This document shows positions 47,766 through 59,640 of a DNA stretch of 64,000 nt, one piece after another (position 1 is the first letter of the stretch; each line of letters opens with the position of its first letter). The DNA comes from Imbricaverruca yamaguchii (Eukaryota > Arthropoda > Thecostraca > Neoverrucidae): contig JAOTOL010001464.1 of assembly GCA_034440575.1 (NCBI GenBank), forward strand, positions 1,039,001 to 1,103,000, given 5' to 3'. Under the pieces are notes generated by a model. It saw nothing but the letters and a program-made list of their open reading frames with translations, was not told where the DNA came from and ran no database searches. A program made the translations under genes and the position numbers.

Positions 47766-49056
47766 TCTACAGCTCTGTAGACGACCTCTAGGTCGTCAGC
47801 GGCTCGTCGTCGTGCCGACGGCGGCAAGCGAGCGCGGTCGGAAAGTTGCACCGTTGCGGACTGGACGAGCCTCGGTCACGAGCTGGCGATACAAAGCTGA
47901 CGAGTTCGTCTGCGACCTCGTGGTGAACTCCGTCGCGCGTCGTCACAGCCGATGTAATGTATCGTGCTGGCCTGGTTCCCGCCGCCTAATTGATCTGACG
48001 ATGCGGCTGATCGACACTGAGACGACCGAACACACTTTACGGGACACATTTACAGCTGATAATGAAGTCCGTCACAAGGCGGTAGGTTGAGGACGTGACC
48101 ATCTCTCCGGCACTGGATTGGTGACAGTCCATCGCCGATAACAGGACGTTGTTTTTTGTAAGACATTAGGTGATTAATGATCCGAGGGAATATGGCTCTA
48201 ATATGGTGTTGGGTTGTCTTTTCTTCTTCTCTGTCACTCTCCCTCTTTTATGCCCTCTCCCCTGTCTCTCCCTTTCCCTTACTCTCCTCCCTCTCTCTTT
48301 TCTTCTCCATCTTCTTCTCCTCCTGTGTACCGTTCTCCCCTCCTTTCTCTACTCTTATTTGTTCTTTCCTTGCTACTTTCTCTGTCTATAAAACGTGTAT
48401 TTTCAAACCTCAATGTTGGTTTTAGTTGGAAACGAAGCACGAATTAACCCCTCAATTCGACACGAAGCGGTCTAGATTTCATTCGTTTGACCACTTCTAA
48501 TGCTTATCGTGCGTGCTGACGGACCTACGATTTCACAAAGTGGAGGTAAATCTTGAGTGGGCAGGCTCATGCCATCAGTGGCCGCTTACCTCAGCTCGTG
48601 GGATGGGAGGGGTGCCTACTTCATCTCAGGGAAGTGAATCGAATGCAGGGACGGTGACAGGGGCGGATCCTGGTGAAATTTCCGTCCTGCTGTCGATAGC
48701 TCTCTTAGCTATAACTCCCACATCCCTATCGTCGCCAGGCACTGTTTCGGCACTTTGGGTCGTCTGTCGCACCCGAGGGCTCTCTACCGCCCGCTGTTTT
48801 CTCCGTCCTGGCCAACGCCCTGGTCCTCTCCAGGGTGCGGATCTAGTACTGCATTTCGGCGCAGGAAAACTGAACCAATACAAACATATATTGACTCCCA
48901 AAAATGTCACCTATGCAACGCGAGCTATTTTCGGGAGCCAAAAACTTCCATCATGTGATTTGCTAGATAGACTGGGCTGGCTGGTGCAGGGGATTCGGTT
49001 TCGTGTCATAGGCCGTGCCTTGTGCGCAATGTCCGCCGACATGGTGAATATGTACC
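47766..49056. other. Unassigned sequence with a pyrimidine-rich patch
   Basis: 48215-48372 is CT-rich (CTCTCCCT, TCTTCTCC). At about 48660-48676 there is a GGGGCGGATCCTGG motif resembling the dispersed motif at 55404 and 55495. No gene recognised; the 387-aa frame starting at 48513 runs into the 39-bp array. Confidence 0.5.
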
Positions 49057-49838
49057 CAGGCCGGCGGGTCCCCACTGGTGGGTGGGACTCGTACCCTGCC
49101 CGGCGGGTCCCCACTGGTGGGTGGGACTCGTACCCTGCCCGGCGGGTCCCCACTGGTGGGTGGGACTCGTACCCTGCCCGGCGGGTCCCCACTGGTGGGT
49201 GGGACTCGTACCCTGCCCGGCGGGTCCCCACTGGTGGGTGGGACTCGTACCCTGCCCGGCGGGTCCCCACTGGTGGGTGGGACTCGTACCCTGCCCGGGG
49301 CGGGTCCCCACTGGTGGGTGGGACTCGTACCCTGCCCGGCGGGTCCCCACTGGTGGGTGGGACTCGTACCCTGCCCGGCGGGTCTCCACTGGTGGGTGGG
49401 ACTCGTACTCTGCCCGGCGGGTCTCCACTGGTGGGTGGGACTCGTACCCTGCCCGGCGGGTCCCCACTGGTGGGTGGGGGTCCCACTGGTGGGTGGGACT
49501 CGTACCCTGCCCGGCGGGTCCCCACTGGTGGGTGGGACTCGTACCCTGCCCGGCGGGTCCCCACTGGTGGGTGGGACTCGTACCCTGCCCGGCGGGTCTC
49601 CACTGGTGGGTGGGACTCGTACCCTGCCCGGCGGGTCTCCACTGGTGGGTGGGCTCGTACCCTGCCCGGCGGGTAGTGGGGGACTCGTACCCTGTGGTGG
49701 GTGGGACTCGTACCCTGCCCGGCGGGTCTCCACTGGTGGGTGGGACTCGTACCCTGCCCGGCGGGTCTCCACTGGTGGGTGGGACTCGTACCCTGCCCGG
49801 CGGGTCTCCACTGGTGGGTGGGACTCGCACCCTGACCC
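49057..49838. repeat. 39-bp minisatellite, about 20 copies
   Basis: The unit is CGGCGGGTCCCCACTGGTGG followed by GTGGGACTCGTACCCTGCC. A CCCC to CTCC (GGGTCTCC) subtype dominates the right half. Deletions or rearrangements lie near 49477-49490 and 49660-49700. Open frames on both strands are repeat translations. Confidence 0.96.
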
Positions 49839-49931
49839 GTGAGATGGGGTGGCGACCTGTGCGTGTCGGTGCGTGTGCCCAGTCCACGCACCGACATGGA
49901 TCCAAGGTGTAGCCGTGCGGCACAGCAGCAC

Positions 49932-52020
49932 AAATGACTGCCGGCTGACATTCTCCGGCTGACTGCTCCCTTGTCCGGTCCCCAGCTGAAGGGCCACCTG
50001 CGCGGGGAGCGGACTGACCCCGGGTCCGGCTGACATTCTCCGGCTGACAGCTCCCTTGTCCGGTCCCCAGCTGAAGGGCCACCTGCGCGGGGAGCGGACT
50101 GACCCCGGGTCCGGCTGATTCTCCTCCCTTGTCCGGTCCCCAGCTGAGGGGCCACCTGCGCGGGGGAGCGGACTGACCCCGGGTCCGGCTGACATTCTCC
50201 GGCTGACAGCTCCCTTGTCCGGTCCCCAGCTGAGGGGCCACCTGCACGGGGAGCGGACTGACCCCGGGTCCGGCTGACATTCTCCGGCTGACAGCTCCCT
50301 TGTCCGGTCCCCAGGTGAAGGGGCCACCTGCGCGGGGAGCGGACTGACTAAGGGTCCGGCTGACATTCTCCGGCTGACTGCTCCCTTGTCCGGTCCCCAG
50401 GTGAAGGGTCCCCTGCACGGGGAGCGGACTGACTAAGGGCTGACATTCTCCGGCCGACTCCTGCCTTGTGCGGTCCCCAGTTGAAGGGTCACCTGCACGG
50501 GGGGCGGACTGACTAAGGGTCCGGCTGACATTCTCCGGCTGACTGCTCCCTTGTGCGGTCCCCAGGTGAAGGGTCCCCTGCACGGGGAGCGGACTGACTA
50601 AGGGTCCGGCTGACATTCTCCGGCTGACTGCTCCCTTGTCCGGTCCCCAGCTGAAGGGCCACCTGCACGGGGAGCGGACTGACTAAGGGTCCGGCTGACA
50701 TTCTCCGGCTGACTCCTCCCTTGTCCGGTCCCCAGCTGAAGGGCCACCTGCGCGGGGAGCGGACTGACCCCGGGTCCGGCTGACATTCTCCGGCTGACAG
50801 CTCCCTTGTCCGGTCCCCAGCTGAAGGGCCACCTGCACGGGGAGCGGACTGACCCCGGGTCCGGCTGACATTCTCCGGCTGACTGCTCCCTTGTCCGGTC
50901 CCCAGCTGAAGCGTCAGTCACCTGCGCGGAGGAGCGGACTGACCCCGGGTCCGGCTGACATTCTCCGGCTGACAGCTCCCTTGTCCGGTCCCCAGCTGAA
51001 GGGCCACCTGCGCGGGGAGCGGACTGACCCCGGGTCCGGCTGACTCCTCCCTTGTCCGGTCCCCAGCTGAGGGGCCACCTGCGCGGGGAGCGGACTGAAC
51101 CCCGGGTCCGGCTGACATTCTCCAGCTGACAGCTCCCTTGTCCGGTCCCCAGCTGAGGGGCCACCTGCGCGGGGAGCGGACTGACCCCGGGTCCGGCTGA
51201 CATTCTCCGGCTGACTGCTCCCTTGTCCGGTCCCCAGGTGAAGGGCCACCTGCGCGGGGAGCGGACTGACCCCGGGTCCGGCTGACATTCTCCGGCTGAC
51301 TGCTCCCTTGTCCGGTCCCCAGGTGAAGGGCCACCTGCGCGGGGAGCGGACTGACTAAGGGTCCGGCTGACATTCTCCGGCTGACAGCTCCCTTGTCCGG
51401 TCCCCAGCTGAAGGGCCACCTGCGCGGGGAGCGGACTGACCCCGGGTCCGGCTGACATTCTCCGGCTGACTGCTCCCTTGTCCGGTCCCCAGCTGAAGCG
51501 CTCACCTGCGCGGGGAGCGGACTGACCCCGGGTCCGGCTGACATTCTCCGGCTGACAGCTCCCTTGTCCGGTCCCCAGCTGAAGGGCCACCTGCGCGGGG
51601 AGCGGACTGACTCCGGGTCCGGTGACATTTCCGGCTGACTGCTGCCTTGTCCGGTCCCCAGGTGAAGGGTCACCTGCGCGGGGAGCGGACTGACCCCGGG
51701 TCCGGCAGCCAGTCCGGCCCCAGGTGAAGGGTCACCTGCGCGGGGAGCGGACTGACCCCGGGTCCGGCTGACATCCGGCTGACTCCTCCCTTGTCCGGTC
51801 CCCAGCTGAAGGGCCACCTGCGCGGGGAGCGGACTGACCCCGGGTCCGGCTGCTTGTCCGGTCCCCAGGTGAAGGGTCACCTGCGCGGGGAGCGGACTGA
51901 CCCCGGGTCCGGCTGCATTCCGGCTGACCTTGTCCGGTCCCCAGCTGAAGGGCCACCTGCTATGTGTTTGGGAGCGGACTTGTGCCCAGGAAGGGTCCGG
52001 CAGCCAGTCCGGCCCCAGGA
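49932..52020. repeat. 85-bp minisatellite, about 24 copies
   Basis: The unit begins GGTCCGGCTGACATTCTCCG, passes through CCTTGTCCGGTCCCCAGCTG and ends GGGGAGCGGACTGACCCCG. Subtypes: GACTAAGG replaces GACCCCGG in a central-left block (about 50345-50700, again 51350), and CAGCTG alternates with CAGGTG. Units shrink at the right end (51620-51960). It lies only about 90 bp from the 39-bp array. Confidence 0.96.
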
Positions 52021-54213
52021 CGGACCGCAGCTCGACACTCAATCTATACTATAATTTCATAAATGCGCTGCGTGCAAAAATATGTGTATGCAACTAGCTC
52101 GAGCTGTAGTGAGAACAAGTCTATTGTAGATGGCTTTGGTATATGTATATGTCTGTGCCTAGGTATGAGTCTGATCCAGATTGTATTTTCTCGGTGGGAG
52201 GAGAGGAAGGCACCACTCGACTGGAGAGGCGCCACTGATAGACACCTTGAAAGAGCGGAAGGGGTGATACACAAGAGCGTCTCTGAAGGGGCGCCTTCGT
52301 CTGGAAAACAGAGAGAGGTGCAGTCCAGCGTTCCAAGATAGGCGCCTTTTGCCAGTCAGAGAAACCTTTCCATGAGGGATGATACACACGTGCATCCTTA
52401 GATCCGTCTTGGACTGAAGGCGATAGAAGGCGCAATTTATTAGTGATAATTTAGCCCAAACGAGTAGGTACCAACATAAGATTCAAAGGGAGCCGGTGAA
52501 GGAGAGTAAGCCGGAGCAAGTTGGTTCATAGCCATGTCGGTTCATAGCCATGCCGACTAACGGCCATGTCGTTTCATAACCGTACCGGCAGCTTTTTGGT
52601 CTGGGTGAGGGGTAACCGCTCCTTGGACATGCGCAGTTGCTTTATGAAAATTATTGGAGTGAGTGCTACAGGATTGATGTAGGTGTAAGATGTGGTTGTT
52701 TCACACACGCGCCAAAGGAGTGGTAACGGGTGAGGCAGAATTCGTCCACTTCTGTGTAAAAAAAACCATTATGTCATAAATGGGCGGCGATATTGTAATA
52801 CCATCTTGTGACTTGGTTAAAAATCAATACGCGCTTCCTACGCAACACAAAATCGAAATCCGTCAGTAAATATAGGAATTACGGGGGCGTCAAATCGACC
52901 GACCTGGCGGCGGCCGGTGAACGTTCGAGGTCACAACGGCTTCGTCGGTACTGTGGAGCGGTGGTGAAGTGAGGCAGTCGATCATGATCTCATTAGACCC
53001 TAAAAACCTAGGGTAATGTAATTTGTAGTTCACTATATCCGTAATCTTCCCTCCAAATTATGTGACTTTAGCTTCAGTAGTTTGAGAGATCTTAGGGACA
53101 GGGGCCGAATCCTCCCCTCCCCTCCTGTGCGCGTTATTATATCAATATGTTAATCGATCCTGTTCCCTATCATGTTTGTACGCTATATTTTGGCCACTTA
53201 ATCTGCTGATAGGATCAACCTGTAATTAGTCTGATGTTGATGAAAAGGATAAAAGCGTAATCACACGTCTAGAAGGCCAGGTTATCACTTTCGGGGTATA
53301 ACATTGTCAGGCTCAGTTGAAAGGCCGACAAATTTTCGAAACGTTCCGTTCTATCAGTGTGCAAGGGTTCTCTGGCCATGTTTCCTCCGTTGCTCAAATA
53401 TCAACGAAGAATGAATGACCCCACCCATATACAAGCGTGATGGCGAACTATTAATACATTAGTAATGTTAACATGTGTGGACTAGAAACACAGAAGTACA
53501 CTCAGGTCAGGGATCACGGCTTCGGTCATTGCAACATACAATACACAGACTGAGACAGCGGAGAAAGCTGCGTTCGAACATTCAATATGAAATGTGAAGT
53601 GCTTATGTGCAGCTTTTTAATTCATTTCAAGACTCATTTGCATGTTCTTTCTTAATGGTGAGAAACCACAGTAATTAATCCTTATCAAGGCAGATGCCAG
53701 CTAAATCTACCTAACGCACCGTCTTCACACCGGCTCATCTCATACCAATATTACATGAAAAGAGGCCGAGTTTAATATATCCTCAAAATCCAAGCAATCA
53801 AGACCAAGTGGATTTTAGCATTTGTATCACTGCGTTCGCTCGGAACACTTACTCACTTTGCCTGAAAAGTCGGTGTAAACTCGCAAGGTGAACGCTGCCT
53901 GGTAAACGTCTTTGGACGAATACGTGCTGAGCATGGCTATATCTGCCAACCTAATTAAAATCAGGCCCTTTATGACCTTCAAATTCTAGTGACCCGTCAG
54001 GAAAATATATATGAAAATATAGGCATGATGGCTGTTGCAAAATTCCTTATGTAACACACAAAAAAATGCAATGGATCTGCCTCTACTAATTTGAGAGCAC
54101 ATAACACGCAACTGAGAAGTGTTTAGGAACGACACCGTCATTTGCCATCTGCCGCGGTCTCTGACCAACGGCCAGACTGACTGACCAAGGTGCACACATG
54201 CATGTGTATGACC
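52021..54213. other. Unassigned sequence, no recognised gene
   Basis: Several mid-size frames (92-104 aa) overlap at 52063-52435 without recognised domains. A third copy of the GAGATCTTAGGG / GGCGGAATCC-like dispersed motif is at about 53085-53145. Otherwise nothing supportable. Confidence 0.5.
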
Positions 54214-54437
54214 ATATCACACCCCCTCTGTAACCGATCATATTACACCTCTGTAACCGATCATATTACACCCCTGTAACCGATCATATTACACCTCTGT
54301 AACCGATCATATTACACCTCTGTAACCGATCATATTACACCTCTGTAACCGATCATATTACACCTCTGTAACCGATCATATTACACCTCTGTAACCGATC
54401 ATATTACACCTCTGTAACCGATCATATTACACCTCTG
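54214..54437. repeat. 23-bp minisatellite, about 9.5 copies
   Basis: The unit is CACCTCTGTAACCGATCATA followed by TTA. One copy has CACCCCTG; the last decays to CTGCAACGTCATC. Highly regular, so probably young. Confidence 0.96.
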
Positions 54438-55492
54438 CAACGTCATCCACGTGATCAGTCTCAGTGCCCTAATAGAAAGCGTCTGCATGGGGTGGAATGA
54501 AGTTCCGTCGTGAGCGAGGTAAAGGGATCAGTCCACGTCTCATGGCGCTTCTAAACTCAAGTAGGAGAACAAATGTTGTGAATGTGGAATTGGGTCTGTC
54601 GTCACCAACGTCAAAGGAAAACCTTGCAGACGCCCACTTGCTGCATGTATTGTCACAGACGCACACTTGCCACGTGTACTATCAATCTCATTGTTGCACT
54701 GAGGGTGTGAGCCTACACAAATTTGTGGGAATAGTAGCCGGTACTCATGGATAGATGAAAAGGCAATGCTGCGAACAAAATCTGGCCAAATGCGAGCAAG
54801 CTTCGTTTCTACGAACAAGAAGACCAGAATAGCAACATATCAGTACAGTATAAGGCAGCAAATATGCGCCCCTCTCTGTCTGGCTGTCTGATTCGCTGAT
54901 ATCACGGAACTAATATAGTTTTAATTAATCGTACAAATGCACTGCACGTATAATATTTCGCTGTTTCTGTACTATGTTGCGGGCCTCTGTAGCTGTTCTA
55001 AGAAGTATCCATTTCTGATGTCTCTCTGTCTGATATGTTCTATACAGCTTATATGGTAGAATCCGTATGGATCGTCACTCCCCAGGTAGGTACGTACCTG
55101 CGGAATAGGCAAAGTAATCCTTATAGTACAAGTCAACGATGATATAGAAGGATTTGTATCATACATGCAGCCCAAAACTATATATTGAAAGTAATTGCTA
55201 TATCTATATTGCCGCAATATCGTAAATAATATTATGCATCGGAAAATAATTATTCCCATTATGAAGATTGAGCATTGGGTCATGGATCATACACCATGCC
55301 GTAAACCGGTAAAAAGACGAGGATATGTAAAAAAGGAATTTTCAAAGCCCAACATTTAAATGTCTACAGTGCCGGTACCCTGCCAGCACCGGGAACTTCT
55401 GCAAGGGGCGGATTCAGGAATCGTCATGGGGGCACTTGTCTGAAGGGTCGCCATACCCTTCTGATGGGCGCCACTGCGAAAGTACTTGGAGG
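54438..55492. other. Unassigned sequence, no recognised gene
   Basis: Frames up to 103 aa without motifs. A GGGGCGGATTCAGGAATCG motif sits at about 55404-55422, just left of the possible hAT-like element. Confidence 0.5.
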
Positions 55493-56111
55493 CAGGGGCG
55501 GATACAGGGATGGCACTAAAAACATGTGCCCTCATGGAAATTGACGTACTTTAAAAAAAATTGACGCGCTCCGGGAACACGTTCCACTCTGGGAAAACTC
55601 GAATGCATCCACATCGAATTTTTAAGCTAGAAACTCAGAGGAGCTCAGAGGAAAAGGTGCTCAGTGACTACGCTCGAGCGCATCTCCTCGAATGATTCAG
55701 CCAGAGGCGCTCCTGGGAAGATTAAGACCCCAATGCAGTGTGTTTGAGTGAACTCCCTGGAATATTTCAGTCGGAGGGGCACCTCCGGGAAGGCCCGAGA
55801 GTACATCACCCGTCAACTTTTCAGCTAGAGGTGCCCTCCAGAGACCAAGTTCCCCTCGTGACAATTTCTGAGCCTGCTCCTGCCTGGAGGGGTGTCTTTT
55901 CCTTCCGAGGGGAGCCTCTGTCCGAAAAATTCGAGGGGCTCCATCCGAGCAAACTGAAGAGGTGCCTTTTTCTCTCGGAGTGGTGCTTCTGACTAAAAAA
56001 GCATAGGGGTTCACTGTAGTTTTTCCGGTTGGGCGCCTGTTCCCGGTCAGAGGAACGGCCACCTTCCAGGGGGGGAGGACATGGCCACAATTCCCCCTGT
56101 ATTTGTCCCTG
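55493..56111. mobile_element. Possible hAT-like MITE
   Basis: The left end CAGGGGCGGATACAGGGAT (55493) and the reverse complement of the right end, CAGGGACAAATACAGGGGG (from 56111), match at 14 of 19 positions, and CAGGG termini are typical of hAT elements. The interior has loose repeats of a GAGGGGYGCCT-like motif about 50-60 bp apart. I find no convincing 8-bp target duplication (CTTGGAGG versus ACTCCTGA), so this stays tentative. Confidence 0.35.
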
Positions 56112-56304
56112 ACTCCTGAATTTGCAAACCAGCAGCTGGCCGTGTTCAGGCTATCACAGAATTCTCCTTTCTCTGGAAAGAACAGACCTCTAGCAGACGG
56201 ACTGATACAGCAGATGTACAAGGACAGCCGAAACGCGGTCAAAAGGGCACAGTACATAGCCTGTTCAGAGTTTTACGCTCTTTCCTTTTTACCTCTTTTC
56301 CTTT

Positions 56305-56640
56305 CCAATTTCGGCGCACGTATCGTCTCTGGCTTAAGTCGACGAGAGCACATTACAGCAACGCTAGAGGCCCTGGATTGGCTGAAGTTCGACATCATGC
56401 TTCAGCAGCGCGATTTGGCCATGGTTGGAAGACTGCTTGCAACATCTGTCCCCCCTTACATTGGCTAGCAGTATTAAGTTCCGCTCCGAAATTTCCAGTA
56501 GGAGCACTCGTGGAACTGACGCGAACAAATTAGAGGTGCCCTGCATTAATACGGAAGCTGCGAGGCGCAGCTGTCTGTATCGGGCGGCCAGCACGTGGAA
56601 TAGTACGGTTGATGCTCAGTGGCGTATTTGATCGCGTGCT
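56305..56640 (+). pseudogene. Non-LTR reverse transcriptase C-terminal fragment
   Basis: The plus strand reads ARIVSGLSRREHITATLEAL then DWLKFDIMLQQRDLAMVGRL (56310-56440). After a frameshift it reads SSIKFRSEISSRSTRGTDAN then KLEVPCINTEAARRSCLYRA and ASTWNS (56465-56610). The pattern ARIVSG-R-x-H followed by a hydrophobic helix, RSTRG, LEVP and a terminal YRA-x-x-WN is the usual tail of CR1/Jockey-type RT proteins. Only the C-terminal end is present, as expected for a 5'-truncated insertion. It is a different copy from the fossil at 29360-31083, which has its own version of this tail. Confidence 0.78.
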
Positions 56641-56767
56641 TTATCATTTTATCTCTTCTCATTGACGTTTTGCGTCATTTAGTGTTTTTCGTAAGTCGAG
56701 TGTCTCTTTTATGACTGAACCATGTACTGACGTGAGTGCTGAAAAGCCATGAATATGGAGAACTCAA

Positions 56768-56795
56768 TATACTACTACTACTACTACTACTGTGT
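56768..56795. repeat. Short (ACT)n microsatellite
   Basis: About eight ACT units directly upstream of the gag-like fragment. Confidence 0.85.
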
Positions 56796-57259
56796 GCTTC
56801 AGGTGGCTGGAATCCAGGAAGACAGCACAAGGTTCTGCCTGCTGGTGGTAGGTCGAACCAGCTGGTGGCAGGCCTTTCTGTGTCAATTGCCACGCAGGTG
56901 TGGACATCATCACGGTCCAGACGCCCAATTCCGTCGCCCTTATTGACACCCTGAGGCGTTGGTTGGCAAAATCGCAAGCGGCCCTCCAAGAAGACCTATT
57001 GCCCCGCCAGCAGCTCGGAGACCAAAATCCATTCCAGCTGCTCATCCGGATGCACTCAGAACTGGGTGCACCAGGAGATGCTCCACTCGTTTATGGGCCA
57101 TGGAAGACTATTCAAGGGCTGCCACAGATATCATGGGCAGCATTATCGCTGCCGTCAGAGGCAGCTTCTTTGAGTCAGCTGGCTACCGCAGCTGATACAT
57201 TCTTAGAAGCATGGGCTTCAGGCTGGGTGTCAGCAATGACGGCAGGATACTCAACGGCG
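56796..57259 (+). pseudogene. Ty3/Gypsy-type gag (capsid) fragment
   Basis: The first frame gives QVAGIQEDSTRFCLLVVG (56805-56855). A shifted frame from about 56900 gives DTLRRWLAKSQAALQEDLLP, then RQQLGDQNPFQLLIRMHSEL, then the spaced pattern LPQISWAALSLPSE and SLSQLATAADTFLEAW (to about 57210). An LGD-x-x-P-x-QLL-x-x-M core followed by a W-x-x-x-LP segment and a final SL-x-QLA-x-x-AD helix is the layout I know for capsid regions of Ty3/Gypsy-type retrotransposon gag proteins. No zinc knuckle, protease or LTR is seen. The frame runs straight on into the 72-bp array. One frameshift separates the two pieces. Assignment rests on motif order only. Confidence 0.65.
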
Positions 57260-57619
57260 CAGACGGTGCCAGTCGGCGCAGTGTCTCTGGAGATCAGTAT
57301 GCTGGCCACACCACAGGGTGTAGATGCGACGCAGACGGTGCCAGTCGGCGCAGTGTCTCTGGAGATCAGTATGCTGGCCACACCACAGGGTGTAGATGCG
57401 ACGCAGACGGTGCCAGTCGGCGCAGTGTCTCTGGAGATCAGTATGCTGGCCACACCACAGGGTGTAGATGCGACGCAGACGGTGCCAGTCGGCGCAGTGT
57501 CTCTGGAGATCAGTATGCTGGCCACACCACAGGGTGTAGATGCGGCGCAGACGGTGCCAGTCGGCGCAGTGTCTCTGGAGATCAGTATGCTGGCCACACC
57601 ACAGGGTGTAGTTGCGACG
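57260..57619 (+). repeat. 72-bp array, five copies, in frame with gag fragment
   Basis: The unit is CAGACGGTGCCAGTCGGCGC through CACCACAGGGTGTAGATGCG plus ACG. Five copies are almost identical (GCGGCG replaces GCGACG once; the last has GTAGTTGCG). The 24-codon period keeps the gag frame open: repeat QTVPVGAVSLEISMLATPQG plus VDAT. The array begins immediately after the capsid-like segment and the open frame ends at 57676. Confidence 0.92.
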
Positions 57620-58535
57620 TCAACGGTAGCGGCCAGTCGTCTGGACACCGTCCCGGGTGACGGGTCACCAGAATGAGCGGGCGAACACCCCTAGTTCCAG
57701 GGCCATCGACAGCGCCATCGATGGGACCATCCGTGGGACCATCAGCGCGACCATCAGCGGGACCACCGGTAGGAGTATCGGCGGGGCCATCGGCGCTCTC
57801 GTTCCGATCACAACCCGCAGTTTTATGCTTGTTGCTGCATCCGCACTTCCATTTCATATTGGGGAGTATGTATGTGTGTGGGGGGGATTCACTATTGGAG
57901 GGGAGAAATTGAACATTGTAAGGAGGGGTCACATGTCTCTCCAAAAGTACACAAAACAACACACCTGCCCTTGGACTGTCCTTGAATCCGTTCCCGATCG
58001 TGAGGACTCGGGATGAGTCACTAGGTAAGTACCATTGCACACTGGTTAAGCCGACACTTTTGAGGAAACTATTGACAAGGTAAAAGTGACTGCGAACTAA
58101 ACCACACAAGCCCTATGCTTGCCATTCATTCGCATACGAGCGAAGATTTCTGAAGATTATTGGTGGGGGAGGAGAAGGTGGTGTGACAGTTCACCGGGTC
58201 TGCAAGTCAACACGTTGGAGACAACACACAACACAACACAACACAACAACTGTCAACACACTGGTCACAGTCACTGTCTATAAACACAACCTGCTGACAC
58301 ACTGGTGACAGTCACCATGTCTGCAAGTCAGTACGTTGACATGTTCAATGTGGAGGAGATGGGAAAATATGGTGCATGATAATCCAAAATGGTAATAAGG
58401 ATTATATTATAATTTATGTAAACATCTTGCGAGCGCTGAATGTCGAATGTTGAGTGGTTGTGATCTTACGACACACTCAACAGCTGAGGCCATATTATGT
58501 TGCCTGTCTCTCACCCTGGGAGGAAGGGCGGGGGC
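57620..58535. other. Unassigned sequence with (GGGACCATC) patch
   Basis: 57715-57795 contains an irregular CATCNGNGGGACCATC repeat of about 15 bp. An ACAAC repeat is at 58224-58248. The frames here (119 aa plus, 175 aa minus) show no recognised domain. Confidence 0.5.
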
Positions 58536-58608
58536 AACACGAGGAATCGAGCCCCATACCCCTGGCATGCTAGACGCTCAGTTTAAAATCTGAGCTACCG
58601 GCGCCCGG
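58536..58608 (-). mobile_element. tRNA-like SINE head (degenerate)
   Basis: On the minus strand, GGTAGCTCAG is followed by a D-arm stem pair GCTC/GAGC, and about 35 nt later by GGCTCGATTCC (B box with one mismatch). The acceptor stem does not pair, so it is not a functional tRNA. It looks like the pol III head of a tRNA-derived SINE whose body would continue to about 58440. Confidence 0.5.
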
Positions 58609-58915
58609 CGAGCGTCGAGTGTTGGAAGGCGAATGTTGAGCGTCGTGTGACGATTGTTGGGTGTCGGAAGGGAGAGTCGGATGTTGTGTCCAGTGTCGGA
58701 AGATAAGAGTCGAGTGTCGAGTATCTGAAGTCTAGTGTCTAGTGCCCAGTGTCGGGAGGGGAGCGTCGAATGTCGAGTGTTGAGTGTCGGAAGGTGGGTG
58801 TCGAGTGTTGGGTGTCGGAAGGCGAGCGTGGAGTTGTCTGAAGGTGGGTGTCGAGTGTTGAGTATCGAATGTGGGAAGACGAACGCCGAGTGTCGAGTAT
58901 CGAGACTGCTCGACA
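58609..58915. repeat. Irregular GTGTCGAGTGTTG repeat region
   Basis: GAGTGTCGGAAGG and CGAGTGTTGAGTGTC-type motifs recur without a strict period over about 300 bp. It looks like a decayed minisatellite. Confidence 0.75.
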
Positions 58916-59161
58916 TGACCAGACTGTCCGATATGTCTAGACTGCTAGACGGCATGCGGCCAAATTACATCAAACGTCAAGCCGTCGAGCCGCTTCGCCG
59001 TCTCGCCGCTAACTTCCTGCAACAACCCTCTGGCGCGAAAACTTGGCGCGAAGAGTGTCGGCCGGCAGCTGTGGCCAACTTGAGCCGTTTTGGAAATGCT
59101 CGCGCTCCCCCACTCCGCCAGCGATCAGTAACGTCATTGTTTACCCGGCGCCGACTTCTGC
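58916..59161. other. Spacer, no feature
   Basis: No repeat or gene recognised between the irregular GTGTCGA region and the 65-bp array. Confidence 0.5.
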
Positions 59162-59640
59162 AGGCCACAGGGGTGCGGTACCACCGGCCTGGCACTCCGG
59201 AGATTAACATCAGCGGGCCAGCGGACAGGCCACAGGGGTGCGGTACCACCGGCCTGGCACTCCGGAGATTAACATCAGCGGGCCAGCGGACAGGCCACAG
59301 GGGTGCGGTACCACCGGCCTGGCACTCCGGAGATTAACATCAGCGGGCCAGCGGACAGGCCACAGGGGTGCGGTACCACCGGCCTGGCACTCCGGAGATT
59401 AACATCAGCGGGCCAGCGGACAGGTCACAGGGGTGCGGTACCACCGGCCTGGCACTCCGGAGATTAACATCAGCGGGCCAGCGGACAGGTCACAGGGGTG
59501 CGGTACCACCGGCCTGGCACTCCGGAGATTAACATCAGCGGGCCAGCGGACAGGCCACAGGGGTGCGGTACCACCGGCCTGGCACTCCGGAGATTAACAT
59601 CAGCGGATCAGCGGATCAGCGGATCAGCGGATCAGCGCCA
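59162..59640. repeat. 65-bp minisatellite (about 7 copies) ending in an 8-bp repeat
   Basis: The unit is AGGCCACAGGGGTGCGGTAC through GAGATTAACATCAGCGGGCC plus AGCGGAC. Starts fall at 59162, 59227, 59292, 59357, 59422, 59487 and 59552; two copies have AGGTCAC. The array stops inside the seventh copy and passes into about four units of CAGCGGAT (59605-59637), apparently slippage from the unit's own AGCGG. Confidence 0.95.

Noticed and set aside
48963..52042. Frames of 330-536 aa on the minus strand
   Set aside because: Translations of the 39-bp and 85-bp minisatellites; several alternative frames over the same DNA are equally open.
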